A stretch of 64,000 nucleotides of DNA from Flavobacterium chilense (GTDB taxonomy: Bacteria; Bacteroidota; Bacteroidia; Flavobacteriales; Flavobacteriaceae), in the NCBI RefSeq assembly GCF_001602525.1, contig NZ_LSYT01000006.1, positions 186,001 to 250,000 of the forward strand, given 5' to 3'. Below the pieces are notes generated by a model. That model had not been told where the DNA came from and did not search any database. It saw only the letters and a list, made by a program, of their open reading frames with translations. This document shows, piece after piece, positions 13,001 through 21,000 of this stretch. Every line of letters starts with the position of its first letter. The stretch's first letter is position 1. A program made the position numbers and the translations under genes.

Positions 13001-13159
13001 AAAATCTGCGATTTTGAAGGCATAAATTTAACATGCATTTTACATGAAAATGCTATCGAAATTAAATTGGTTTGCCTTAAAGAAATATATGACGCTAAGA
13101 CTGATCACATATTGCTGCATAATAGTATCAAAAAAATGATGCGGTTAATTAATGAATAG
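1079..13159 (+). CDS. Three-module nonribosomal peptide synthetase with an internal epimerisation domain
   Basis: This 4026-residue cytoplasmic synthetase reads C-A-PCP / C-A-PCP-E / C-A-PCP / C. C-type active-site HH pairs sit near residues 142 (HHIICDRKS), 1178 (HHIIGDGLS), 2691 (HHILMDGW) and 3742 (HHSLADNYTS). The epimerisation domain has HHLVIDGVSWRI near 2224 plus VGWFTS and FNYLGDFG blocks. Adenylation cores YTSGSTGxPKG lie near 597, 1657 and 3166. Phosphopantetheine serines are S992, S2044 and S3553 in LGGxS. Hand-aligned pocket codes are DFWSVGMVHK (Thr-like), DLTKVGEVGK (Asn/Asp-like; made D by the E domain) and DILQLGMIWK (Gly-like); these are inferences. The last C domain is divergent (HHxxxDN instead of HHxxxDG) and has no carrier after it, so whether it catalyses condensation, release or only docking is open. 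Confidence 0.95.
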   Translation: MNSQIFPASYHQERLWFIDNFENGVLYEAAPVYHNVPLILKIDKKLEEDLVKKSLFILHERHESLRTKILVENDEIVQSVEKEAHVYFKIHDKRSITNDEKQISDFYHGLINEPFSIDGQNLFKVDLIELADDLNTLIFVAHHIICDRKSMFIILEEFISIYNSLLLDTSVNLPELSVQYADYANWQKEFSEDTIEKLMIFWREKLSFIEPLIFHTDEVRDPIHIYEAGVITQKLPENISNDIKQFDENEYYVFLTAFEVLMHKYSGQSKVVIGTIFENREIEDLKSVVGPISNLIVLNNEVSKNETFQDTISLNKSVHQHSLNFAVLPFDKLVTELKPEKDMSRTALFDVLFHYEDHSNDNYKIGQTKPEIIETNLGLGKYDFNLLITKQQSGYFMHFTYNKLYYNVETAQRIINHYSNLLSNNNVSGLLVSDLQYVTKLEKEESQALLDKTNVNWPKEDTIVKLFEEQAHLHASKTAVIVENKEYLYQELNDLSNQFSDFLIKNYDVKPQDYVALLLPRNEKQIIAILAILKSGAVYVPIDKEYPEERVQYILDDCLAKVCIDDKIFLEFLESKQVYSVSNSNLIISPQDLAYVIYTSGSTGKPKGVMIEHRNVVRLFINDSPLFDFSENDVWTMFHSYCFDFSVWEIYGALLFGGSLVVIPKNIAIDANAFLDVLVTKGVTVLSQTPSAFYNLLTIKPWESVDKLALRYVVFGGEALRPVKLADWYKFYPDVKLINMYGITETTVHVTYKEITQQEVLSDVCNIGIPIPTLSCYILDEERRILPKLIPGELWVGGEGLARGYLGKQELTEERFILNPFGEGKLYSSGDIVRLLSNNEMEYIGRKDNQVKIRGFRIELGEIEKALLKNEEIEEAVVIVRGNQYGENELIAYFSSENKQNITVLSSFLKSVLPHFMLPSYYVQVDHFRLNNNGKIDKSVLPVVENNHLNSGVEYVAPGNPIEASLVEIWQEVLLVDKVGINDNFFELGGNSLLAFQVFNRISKKLGKSVPLKVFFENPVISDLSGHLKELLYVTIPNVELAESYPVTTSQHRFWVLSQLDGASLAYNMPEAITLNGKIDAEKFQESFQILIDRYEILRTYFKANEEGEVRQYIVPADLIDFKIDEKDFRGVADQDKAISNFMQAKSKEVFDLDKAPLLKVSMICVDDDRYIFFLSIHHIIGDGLSMKILVSEIIEIYDALIQGKTINLPELKIQYKDYAVWLNGEVKTNQMQIAAKYWFDQFSGELPVLELPSFKTRPTVQTYNGKNISYKFPKHFLENLQAFSKKHDATLFMTLMAGVKVLLHKYSSQTDLISGTSIAGRAHPDLENQIGLFLNLLAIRTQIVKEESFVTLLEREKQTLLQAYEHQSYSFDELVDKLNLKRSRNRSALFDVMIDLQSQNQANDSEAKESLKDFTAKGYGLEVKTSKFDIEFAFVETGDALALNIRFNTDIYDEAQMTAMFLHLENVFEQIANSPDILIQNIDYLSSLEKSRLLDEFNDTKVDLGEEKTVLELFKDQVLKTPDAAAVVFGSKRFTYQDLDTISSQLSKSLKNEYGIEKGDRVGIQLHRSEWPVIAILAVLKTGGVYVPIDSELPANRKAYIAEDTDLKLLITETSFILELDFYQGNVLSIDVEFEASADLVSIDNPDVTFDDLAYIIYTSGSTGQPKGVMVGYGSLSNYLLWAKNYYLHENLLNTNFGLFTSLSFDLTITSLFLPLISGGTLEINQGEQVVDLLQSYLASDISCIKLTPSHISVLGNLDISSANLEVAVVGGEELRREHIEILHRINPSIRIYNEYGPTETTVGCTVHEVSLSDDKILIGKPIWNTSIYILDEFKNLQTEGVVGEIYIGGSGLAHGYFNRADLTADKFILNPFKAGEKIYKTGDLGKWLPDGTIEYKGRIDDQVKIRGYRIELGEIERNISLVKGINQSVVTVTENESDKALVAYFVAENKIDKKIIQDELSKILPDYMVPGYYVQIKEMPLTSNGKINRNKLPEVSDADLIKEEYIAPRTKEEELLVNVWSEILKRDQLSVKDSFYNLGGDSIKSIQVISRIKQKGYTLKVEQILRNPILEDLAKLVESNTVFVDQSEVKGPVLLTPIQQYFFESNLIPNKNHYNQSVVLKCNIELDSDNLEQTIATLVRHHDALRMVYDPVTYNCEQYNEDSLENHYKIIFKDLRGAAVESEELEKEGDKLQSDFDITSGILFHVGHFKMSDGDRLVLVVHHLVIDGVSWRIIFEDLSNLYTSYQAKNTISLPQKTDSFQRWAIGLKGYAISEKMKKERDYWENLTKETITPFNTDFTLENVMLKADSSISLNLDAEITQKLQTNVHHVYKTEINDVLLTGLALALREVFGVEKSVLKMEGHGREEIIDGVDIGRTVGWFTSVYPFVLDVSNAENFEIVKVKESLRNVPDKGVGYGILNYLDKRFANELVSTIQFNYLGDFGENVGIEKEASLFDFSSEKIGRTSAVVNEQSDVLLDISGMMVSGKLGMSIRYSSDAFNQETIQKLANAYKNQLIILIEKLSEEKNKYLTPSDLTYNGLDYNELSVLNFNGNIEDIYTLSPLQQGLYYHWLVDHLNPMYFEQITYRLHFEDLDIEAVRQAYNQLVDRYAVLRTSFTNDYGIPLQIVHKSVSSNFSYITLNYLEDIENQLHVIKEEDKAEGFNFENPTQMRLKVIELGNNSYEFIWSSHHILMDGWCISILINDFYRMLMAIINNYKLTLPEPVKYSTYINWLSKINKEESLEYWKNYLKGIESVTEVPFKKVKEKQQVSNFKKEFLHVEGTTFEDIRELCSEIGITHNTFIQGAWGYLLSRYNNTSDVVFGSVVSGRPGELSGVENMVGLFINTIPVRIRYSENETPKEFLKRLHLEVLDSNAHHYLNLSEVQSQSNLGMELVKNLMIFENYLVQDAIEDEVQSLYGDQHQKITIEGVNVFEQTNYDFNIIISPSSSSLILDFNYDSEVFDSALIKNLVIHFSGVIQDFVAKDIQLLSQIDYLSKAEHNELLFDFNNTKIKYPQHKTVVDLFEDQVNNYSTKTAINDGITAYTYAELSTFSGQISAFLDATYGQNDKSPIAVLLDRSSDMVAVLLGILKSGRSYIPFDPTFPKERLNYIVENSQAQIIITEKEHVILCDDKVKVLKIESLLEEFSKYKGNSSSKANPAETAYIIYTSGSTGNPKGVEIGHKSLINFLTSIQQKPKITSEDTLFSVTTYSFDISILEFFAPLISGATLFVATQDLLSDPYLIIQKIEETNATIIQATPSFYQMLFNAEWNGNKKLKVLCGGDLLSEALAEKLLVSTSSVWNMYGPTETTIWSSCKKIEVPADASNIGIPINNTQFYILDKFNKLLPKGIPGNIYIGGAGLAKSYYKNEELTKSKFIANPFIEGHDIYDVGDLGYWLPDGSIKFLGRKDNQVKIRGFRIELGEIETILLQNNTDIKQAIVDVRQTGNEKILVAYFISENEINKKSLQKSLSKILPDYMLPGYYVQLDVIPLTDNGKVDRKRLPGVDGKDLIKEAYIAPKNKEEEMLITIWSEVLKQEKISIKDNFYNLGGDSIKSIQVVSRLKQKGYSIKMDTFIKQPVIEKLAKLIEAKEVAHIELSNENTNIFENKKWNYDDVIELSPNQKRFFKSKYSSVIINFEMSSFREDKFQDQFRIFLSNFPTLTVEYKKDNDKVFQYYVSSDNVKFKLFISDKIELSSSKSKENATEFLLGKFDLIGGELIKILILKKDKNNNNNVSVVMALHHSLADNYTSKIIKRELTNFFEGKQQETNYYHPFSFIAYQENFLNSLSAIEERNYWTTKLEKVKLSDKDEIQRNEKLDFVIQETIIYGENFNHIQKFSSHNNIPVSSLFNAFFEMLLSHLEIKDKELYRVLVDCREQEIKNFDVAKILGVIDNIIPLSYIDSEFNLDGIKKCYSNYLEARLHQRIPYEIIREDLLKTSKKDLDQSILGNFNFLIEQDHISLNDTTIQSKEYVDKICDFEGINLTCILHENAIEIKLVCLKEIYDAKTDHILLHNSIKKMMRLINE

Positions 13160-13234
13160 ACTTATGCTGTTCTTATTACCATATTTCATAAATAAATAGT
13201 TAAGCTTTTAATAAAATACATATTAGCAAAAAAT

Positions 13235-15643
13235 ATGTACAATCTAAATCAAATTAAAAACGTGAATAAATTAATCCTATTAATAACTTTAGTTCCATTT
13301 TTTTGTTTTTCACAAATAAAAATAAGCGGAAAAGTAGCAAGCAAATCAGAATCTATTCCTTTTGCAAATGTAATCGTAACTGACCAGTCTAATAAAATTG
13401 TACAAGGTGTAGTAACGGATGAGACGGGGCATTTTGAATTTAAAATTCAGAAAGGTATTTACAACTTAGCTGTAAATCATATGAATTTTGAGAGTTATAG
13501 TAAAGAGATAACAACAGAAAAAGAACAAATTTTGGATGATATCGTTTTAAACGAAAAATCCAATACTTTAAATACTGTAGTTGTTAATAATACACCAAAA
13601 AAAAGGATTACGAGAACTATAGATCGTATGATAGTTAACGTTGAAGATAATCCTAGTGCAATGGGAGGAACTGCAATCGATGCTCTTAAAACATTGCCAG
13701 GATTGGTGTTAAAGAACGATGAAATAGTAATGTTGGGTAAAAGTAATGTGAGGATAATGGTAGATGGAAGAATGATACAATTATCAGGAGATGATTTAAA
13801 AAGTTTTTTAAATTCAATATCAGCAAATGATATTAAGGAAATCGAAATTATAACTACACCACCAGCTAAATATGAAGCAGAGGGCAATAGTGGTATAGTT
13901 AATATTGTATACAAGAGAGGTAAGAATAATTCCTGGAATAATGGCACCTATTTTTCGTATACACAGGCAAAATTAGGAAAGGAATCTTTAAGAAATACTT
14001 TTAGTTATCAAAAAGATAAAATAAGTTTACTCTTTAGTCTTGGATATGAAAGAGGTAACGAATATACAAGAGAAGAAACCGAAATATTTTATACAGATCA
14101 GCCTAATAAACTATCCAGTGATCAGGATGCTAAAATCAAAGATTTTTCGACACGTTTTTTACTTGATTATAAAATAAATCCAAAAACTAAAATAGGAGTG
14201 CAATATCTTGGAGGCTTTAAAGATAAAGACTCTGATGATACTTTTAATACTTCGATTTTTAATAATAGCGGAGACATCGATTCTTATTTAAAAGGTAAAG
14301 GAGTTACAAATACTACCAATAGAAATAATTCCCTAAATACACACTTGGAAAGTCAATGGATAAATTCAGGTAAGATGTTTATTGATTTAGACTTTTTAGA
14401 TTATACTAAAAGGCAAAATAGTAATATAGTTTCGGGAAGATATAATTCAGCAGAAGAATTTGTCGAAACAAATTTCGCGAACTTAGGTAATTCTGATCAA
14501 AGAATAGTAAACTATAGTCTAAAAGCAGATTTTGAGCATCCTCTTTCATTTTTTAAATTATCTTATGGACTTAAGTTTAGTAATAGTAATACAGAATATG
14601 ACTTAAACAATTATAATGCAATAACTGGAGAGCCGGTATTTAACCCGGATCAGTCTAATCAATTTGAGTTTGGCGAAAACATTCAGTCGGCTTATGTTAA
14701 TGTATCAAAAAAGTTTAATGATAAATGGGAAACTCAAATTGGACTTCGATCAGAGAATACACAAACAAGAGGCGAATCTGACCAATTAGATTTACTGAAC
14801 AGAAATGAGTATTTAAAGTTTTTTCCAACATTTTATCTTACTTATCACAAAAATGAAAATAATACTTTTATGCTTAGCTATAATAAAAGGTTAAGCAGAC
14901 CAAGTTATTTTCAGTTAAATCCATCGAGATATTATATAAGCAGCCAGTTATCTTATATGGGGAATCCATATTTGACACCATCTTATAATAACGGGATTGA
15001 TTTTACACACGTTTACAAGAATAATTTATCGACTAAAGTGTCTTTCAACGTTAGAACAGATTCTTATAATCTTATTTTTGATGTAAATGATACTACAAAA
15101 GAGCAAATATCTACTTATAAGAACTATTATACAAATTATAGATATTCATTATCTGAAAGTTATCAGATTAAATATGCTTCCTGGCTAAAATCTGAAAACT
15201 CATTATTTTTAATGTATTCAAAATCAAAAAAAACAGATAATACCGTCGATGCAGTTTTGGTTGATGGATGTGTATTGGCTTTATCTATAAATAATTTCAT
15301 CACATTCAATGAATCAAAATCAATTGTTGGTGAAGTCGATTTTTCATACAATACGCCATATAATGATAATATTTATCATTCTTCTCAGGCAAGTTCATTA
15401 GATCTGGCAGTGACATTCAAATCAATTTTAAAAGATCTTAATCTTACCGCCGGATTTTATGATGTTTTTAATACTAGTCGAAGTAAGATATTTTCAGAAG
15501 TTAACGGAATAAAACAAAACTTCATTAATTATCCCAGTAACAGATATTTTAGACTATCACTAGCTTATAATTTTGGAAATAAAAAGATTTCTACCAAGGA
15601 AAGAAATTTTGGAAATGAAGACGAAAGACGTAGAAGTAATTAA
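13235..15643 (+). CDS. TonB-dependent-receptor-like outer-membrane beta-barrel protein
   Basis: An 802-residue exported protein. It starts with a hydrophobic signal segment (about residues 12-27) ending in CFSQ, followed by a carboxypeptidase-regulatory-like beta-sandwich (about 30-110), a plug-like region (about 125-225, with DALKTLPGL and a VRIMVDG stretch) and a long barrel to the C-terminus. This matches the flavobacterial outer-membrane beta-barrel family with CarboxypepD_reg and plug domains. The substrate cannot be read from sequence. It lies between NRPS genes in the same direction, 75 bases after one and 17 before the thioesterase, so it probably moves the peptide product, or a metal complex of it, across the outer membrane. 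Import of a siderophore and export or immunity are both possible. Confidence 0.85.
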   Translation: MYNLNQIKNVNKLILLITLVPFFCFSQIKISGKVASKSESIPFANVIVTDQSNKIVQGVVTDETGHFEFKIQKGIYNLAVNHMNFESYSKEITTEKEQILDDIVLNEKSNTLNTVVVNNTPKKRITRTIDRMIVNVEDNPSAMGGTAIDALKTLPGLVLKNDEIVMLGKSNVRIMVDGRMIQLSGDDLKSFLNSISANDIKEIEIITTPPAKYEAEGNSGIVNIVYKRGKNNSWNNGTYFSYTQAKLGKESLRNTFSYQKDKISLLFSLGYERGNEYTREETEIFYTDQPNKLSSDQDAKIKDFSTRFLLDYKINPKTKIGVQYLGGFKDKDSDDTFNTSIFNNSGDIDSYLKGKGVTNTTNRNNSLNTHLESQWINSGKMFIDLDFLDYTKRQNSNIVSGRYNSAEEFVETNFANLGNSDQRIVNYSLKADFEHPLSFFKLSYGLKFSNSNTEYDLNNYNAITGEPVFNPDQSNQFEFGENIQSAYVNVSKKFNDKWETQIGLRSENTQTRGESDQLDLLNRNEYLKFFPTFYLTYHKNENNTFMLSYNKRLSRPSYFQLNPSRYYISSQLSYMGNPYLTPSYNNGIDFTHVYKNNLSTKVSFNVRTDSYNLIFDVNDTTKEQISTYKNYYTNYRYSLSESYQIKYASWLKSENSLFLMYSKSKKTDNTVDAVLVDGCVLALSINNFITFNESKSIVGEVDFSYNTPYNDNIYHSSQASSLDLAVTFKSILKDLNLTAGFYDVFNTSRSKIFSEVNGIKQNFINYPSNRYFRLSLAYNFGNKKISTKERNFGNEDERRRSN

Positions 15644-15660
15644 TTTAAGATTTACACCCA

Positions 15661-16380
15661 ATGAATAATACGATGAAATATCAATTATTTCTACTTCATT
15701 TTGCAGGAGGTAGTACATATTCTTTTGATTTTATAAAAAAACATATCAATTCAGACATTGAATTTATTCCGCTTGAATTGCCAGGCAGAGGAAAAAGATG
15801 TAATGAAAAATTGTTAAAAACTAAAAGAGAAACCATATTAGATTACTTCAATCAAATAAAGGCATTAAGAAATGATAAACCGTATATTATTTATGGTCAT
15901 AGTATGGGTGCTACATTAGGATTATCTGTTGTAGAAAAAATGGAAAACAGTAATGATGCGCCATCAGCCTTAATAGTTTCTGGAAATCCAGGTCCCGGAG
16001 TATATAAAGAGGATAAAACCATTAGATATTTATTAGACGATATCGAATTTAAAATTGTATTGAAAGAATTAGGTGGAATTCCTGACGAAGTTCTCGACAA
16101 TGATGAATTATATGAGTTTTTTAGTCCAATAATCAGAGCCGACTTTGAGACACTTGAAAATGATAATTTTTCAGAAAAAGGTATTGTTATTAATACTCCG
16201 CTCTATGCTATGATGGGCGATGAAGAAGAAACAAGTGACAGGATTGAAAATTGGAAAAATTTTACCAATGATGATTTTCAATATAAAATTTTAAAAGGAA
16301 ACCATTTTTTTATTTATGAACACACTGCAGAATTGGTAAAGGTATTTGAACATTATTCTGATAATCTAATTGTTAAATAA
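15661..16380 (+). CDS. Type II thioesterase of the NRPS cluster
   Basis: A 239-residue stand-alone alpha/beta hydrolase of the GrsT/SrfAD type. Such enzymes clear misloaded or stalled acyl groups from carrier domains. The nucleophile elbow is GHSMG with S81; D187 (in MMGDEE) and H215 (in GNHFF) complete a likely triad, and the N-terminal LHFAGG and later PGRGKR segments are typical of the family. It is 6 bases upstream of the exporter and inside the operon. None of the visible NRPS proteins carries a thioesterase in cis, so this enzyme might also take part in product release; that is inference. Confidence 0.93.
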   Translation: MNNTMKYQLFLLHFAGGSTYSFDFIKKHINSDIEFIPLELPGRGKRCNEKLLKTKRETILDYFNQIKALRNDKPYIIYGHSMGATLGLSVVEKMENSNDAPSALIVSGNPGPGVYKEDKTIRYLLDDIEFKIVLKELGGIPDEVLDNDELYEFFSPIIRADFETLENDNFSEKGIVINTPLYAMMGDEEETSDRIENWKNFTNDDFQYKILKGNHFFIYEHTAELVKVFEHYSDNLIVK

Positions 16381-16386
16381 TTTATT

Positions 16387-18042
16387 ATGATCAAACTAAA
16401 ACTTAAAGAATTACTATATATAGTTTTCTACGCACTTTCTAATACGATTCTAAGCTTTGGAATTATATATATAATCAATAGTACTGTTTCTGGAAAAGTT
16501 GAATTCCAGAATGATTATATGGGAATCGTTTTCGTTGCTACTGTGGTTTATACTTATTTATTAAATATAAATTTTCAAAAATGGCTCAATAAGCTTACTT
16601 ATGATATACTATATAAAAATGAAGAGTTAATTTTTTATAAAATATTGAAAGCTCCATTGCTAACCTTAGAAAGATTAGGTTCACAAAGATTCTACACCAC
16701 TATTGAAGATTTAAGGGTTTTTTCGTCTTTTCCGGAAGTCGTAACACATACTTTCAATTCTTTATTAATGCTGATACTATGTTTGGTGTATCTCTTTACA
16801 TTATCTGTTCCTTCAGCGATTATAGTTGTTGTTTTAATAATTGTAGTAGCATTTATTTACTTTTTTGTAATTAATAAAATGGCACCCTTAGTAGATAAAT
16901 TAAGAAAATATAACGAATCATATTTTAAATATGTAGAAGATGTAATAAAAGGATTTAAGGGCTTGAAATTAAGCTCTCACAGAAGCGATAATCTGATGAA
17001 TAAATTTCTGGCGCCAAATAGAAGATTGGCAAAAGATCTGGATTTCAATGTTAATTTCGTTTTTCTATCCATCAATTTAATTAGTCAGTATGGGTTGTAC
17101 TTAATCATTGGTACTATTCTTTTTCTCCTGCCTGTATTTGATCTTTTAAAGCGAGAAGATGTTATTACTTATGTCATGATTTTAATGTTTATTTCAGGAC
17201 CAATTAATAATTTAATCAATATGCAAAGAGTTTATACCAGACTATTTGTAGGTAAAAACAGAATTAGAAAATTCTTAAATGATTTTGATATAAGTGCTGA
17301 AGATCTTATAGAAACGGACAATAAAACTAATGAAGAAATTGATTTTAATGAACTTGAATTTGAAAATATCCATTTTAACTATCAAAATAACTCTTTAGAG
17401 AATTCATTTAGCTTAGGACCTGTTAATCTATCTGTACAAAAAGGAGAAACGATATTTGTTATTGGCGGAAACGGAAGTGGAAAAAGTACATTTATTAATA
17501 TTCTAACTGGTTTGTATAAACCCTCAGTAGGGAAAATAATTTTAGATAATCAAATCGCAGACAAAGATAATCCTGTTCAAAACTTAATTTCTGCAGTTTT
17601 TACGGATAATTATATTTACTCTAATAACTACGACAATTACTCTCTTGAGAATAATAAAAGATATCAGGAATTGTTAGAAGTGATGGAACTGGATAAGATC
17701 ATCCTGGACGATAAAGAAGACTCAGCAAGAAGAAACTTTTCTAAAGGACAAAGTAAAAGAATGTCTTTGATTTTTGCTCTTCTTGAAAACAAACCAATTT
17801 TAGTACTCGATGAGTGGGCTGCAGATCAGGATCCCCATTTTAGAAAGTATTTCTACGAAAATTTGTTACCTAAACTTAAAAACGAAGGAAAAACAATTAT
17901 TGCAGTAACTCATGATGATGCTTACTTTAAGCATGCTGACAGAATAATTAAATTTGATTACGGACAAATTGTAAAAGATTTTAATGTAAAAGAAGAATCG
18001 CTAAACAGCGAGAGTTTATGGTACACTGAAATTAATAATTAG
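16387..18042 (+). CDS. Cyclic-peptide-export-type ABC transporter (membrane and ATPase domains fused)
   Basis: A 551-residue half transporter. The N-terminal ~290 residues contain several hydrophobic helices (for example around 10-30, 45-60, 125-165, 230-255). The C-terminal ATPase has Walker A GGNGSGKST (360-368), a signature-like SKGQSKR stretch, and Walker B ILVLDEW with D475 and E476 followed by AADQDP, the pattern of the SyrD/PvdE exporters of nonribosomal peptides. It likely works as a homodimer in the inner membrane and carries the finished or precursor peptide to the periplasm. Position between the thioesterase and the second NRPS supports this job. Confidence 0.92.
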   Translation: MIKLKLKELLYIVFYALSNTILSFGIIYIINSTVSGKVEFQNDYMGIVFVATVVYTYLLNINFQKWLNKLTYDILYKNEELIFYKILKAPLLTLERLGSQRFYTTIEDLRVFSSFPEVVTHTFNSLLMLILCLVYLFTLSVPSAIIVVVLIIVVAFIYFFVINKMAPLVDKLRKYNESYFKYVEDVIKGFKGLKLSSHRSDNLMNKFLAPNRRLAKDLDFNVNFVFLSINLISQYGLYLIIGTILFLLPVFDLLKREDVITYVMILMFISGPINNLINMQRVYTRLFVGKNRIRKFLNDFDISAEDLIETDNKTNEEIDFNELEFENIHFNYQNNSLENSFSLGPVNLSVQKGETIFVIGGNGSGKSTFINILTGLYKPSVGKIILDNQIADKDNPVQNLISAVFTDNYIYSNNYDNYSLENNKRYQELLEVMELDKIILDDKEDSARRNFSKGQSKRMSLIFALLENKPILVLDEWAADQDPHFRKYFYENLLPKLKNEGKTIIAVTHDDAYFKHADRIIKFDYGQIVKDFNVKEESLNSESLWYTEINN

Positions 18043-18089
18043 CCAGTGTTTCTATTGAGCAAAATTTCTAACCTTATAGCTCTATTATT

Positions 18090-21000
18090 ATGAAACTAAC
18101 CTTACCGCAACAAGATATCTATTTTGAGCAATTATTATATCCTAATGAACCTATCTATAATATTGGGGCAAAAATTGAAATTAAAGGACATATCAATATT
18201 GATGCATTTCAAAAAGCATATCATGAGCTTATTAACCAACATGATGCTTACAGAACAAGACTGATTAAAGATCAGGAAAATATACGATTAAAAATAATTG
18301 AGAATCATGATTCTCAATTAGGTCTTGTAGATTTTTCTGATAGTGAAACAGCTTATGAAACAGCTAATTTGTATATGCAGGAAGAATTCTCTAAACCCTT
18401 TAATTTATTTGGAGAAAGTCTTTTGCACGTTTTTACTTTAGTAAAAGTAAACGACGGATTTTATTATTTGTTTTCGGTCTATCACCATATCATTACAGAT
18501 GGTTGGGGAACATCACTAATGTTTCAGCGTCTGGTCCAAAACTATAACGAGATCTTTGAATTTGGGACCGTACAAACAGAATATTCTTTTACTTATAAAG
18601 ATTTTATAGAAGATGACGCGTTATATACCAACTCAGAATCTTTCATGGAGAATAAAGTATATTGGAAAGACAGGTTTAAAGTCCTGCCAGAAAATTTATT
18701 CGATAAAATAGAAGATTCAGGGCGAGCCAATAAAAGCAGCCGAAAAGTACTAATTATTAAAAGAGAGATTTATAATCAATTAAATCAATTGGCTGATAGT
18801 TACAATTGTACAACCTTTCATTTGATACTCGCTTTGATGTATACTTATTTTGGAAGAAAACATCAAAACAATGATTTTGCAATTGGTTTACCGGTTTTAA
18901 ACAGAAGTAAATCAAAATACAAAAAAACCGTTGGACTCTTCATGGGAATTTCTCCTTTAAGAATGAATCTTGATTTTAATGCAACAGTCGAACAGTTGAC
19001 AAAAGATCTAAAAAACCAATTGCGAAACGATTATCGCCATCAAAGATTTCCTTTAGGTAAACTTATTCAGGAACTTCAATTGTTTCAGGAAAAAGAAAGA
19101 TTATTTAATATCACACTTTCTTATGAAAAACAGAATTATTCTAATGATTTTCAAAATACAGTTACAGAGGTAATTCCATTAAGTCATCAGTCAGAGCGAG
19201 TGGCTTTAGCATTATACATAAGAGAATTTGATGAATCTAAAGATGTGAAAATTGATTTTGACTATAATCTGAATTATTTTAATAATTCGGGAATAACCAC
19301 TATTGTCAATCATTTCGAAACCTTGATTCATGATGTTATAAAAAGCCCTGAAAAAAAACTAAGAGAATTAAATTATTTATCTGAAGAAGAGTTAAATCAT
19401 ATACTTATAAATCTTAATAATACAGAAGTAATTTATCCAAAAGAAAAAACAGTAATTAATTTGTTTCAGGATCAGGTACTTAAAACTCCCGGAAAAGAAG
19501 CATTAAAAGATGAGACCAGATCTTATTCGTATGCTGAGCTTGATACTTTGTCTAGCCAGATAGCAGAACAGCTTATTACAATTTATGGCAAAAAAGACCG
19601 ATCTCCAATAGCAGTTCTATTAGAAAGATCTGCAAATTTGGTAGTTGTTTTATTAGGAATATTAAAAGCTGGAAGACCATATATTCCATTGGATCCTGCA
19701 TTTCCAAAAGATAGATTGCGTTATATAATCGAGAACAGTCAAAGCAAAGTACTTTTTACCCAAAAAGATTATGATCTGGATAATCTGGAGGAAGTAGCAG
19801 TATTGGAATTAGAAAATATTCTGGAAAAAATAGATGATTTTAAAGGCGTTATCGCTAAAACCATTTCACCCGAAGATACGGCCTATATCATCTATACATC
19901 TGGTTCTACAGGAAATCCTAAAGGGGTTGAAATAGGACATCAATCACTGGTTAATTTCCTGATAAGTATTCAGGAATCTCCCGGAGTAAATGCAAATGAC
20001 CTGTTTTTTTCGGTAACAACCTATTCATTTGATATTTCAATATTAGAGTTTTTTGTACCACTAATATCAGGCGCTATTTTATATGTAGCCGATAAAAATG
20101 TTTTAGCAGATCCTGGTTTAACTATTAAAAAAATAGAAGAAATAAAACCTACCATAATTCAGGCTACACCAAGTTTTTACCAAATGCTTTTTAACGCCGA
20201 TTGGCAAGGAGATAAAGGATTAAAAATATTGTGTGGAGGTGATTTATTAAGTGAAACATTAGCGGATAATCTAATTAATAAAAGCTTAGAAGTCTGGAAT
20301 ATGTATGGACCAACAGAAACTACAATATGGTCGAGCATAAAAAAACTAGAATCCCCCCAAGATGCTTCTAACATTGGAAAACCAATACACAATACCCAAT
20401 TTTATATTCTGGATCAATATTTAAATCCAATGCCACTAAAAACCGTCGGAGCAATTTATATAGCAGGAGATGGTCTGGCAAAAGGGTATTATAAAAATGA
20501 AGCGCTGACAAAGGAAAAGTTTATCAATAATCCTCTTGCCCCAGGGACCTTATTATACGAAACAGGTGATTTGGGAAAATGGAATGAAAAGGATGAAATA
20601 GACTTTTTAGGACGTAATGATAATCAATTTAAAATTAGAGGATATAGAATTGAACTGGGAGATATAGAAACTCAGTTAAATCAGATCTCAGGGATAAAAG
20701 CTGCCATTGTTATTGCAAAAAAAGAAGACAATCAGGAAGCTTTTCTCGTAGCGTATGTTTTAAAAAATGAGGAAGAAATTGATCTTGCAGAGATTATGAT
20801 TCATTTGCAAATGAACTTGCCTTTTTATATGATACCAAATGTAATTGTCCCGTTAGAAGAATTTCCATTAACTCCAAATCAAAAAATTGACAGAAAGAAT
20901 TTAGTGCAAAGGAGTATCATACGCACCAAAGGTGATTTTAAAAATGCTGATTCTAAAATTGAAAAGGCACTTTTAAAATATTGGAAAGAAGTTTTAAACA

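Noticed and set aside
13495..13947. 150-codon open frame on the minus strand inside the barrel gene
   Set aside because: It lies fully inside a well-supported gene on the other strand and has no recognisable domain; a shadow frame.
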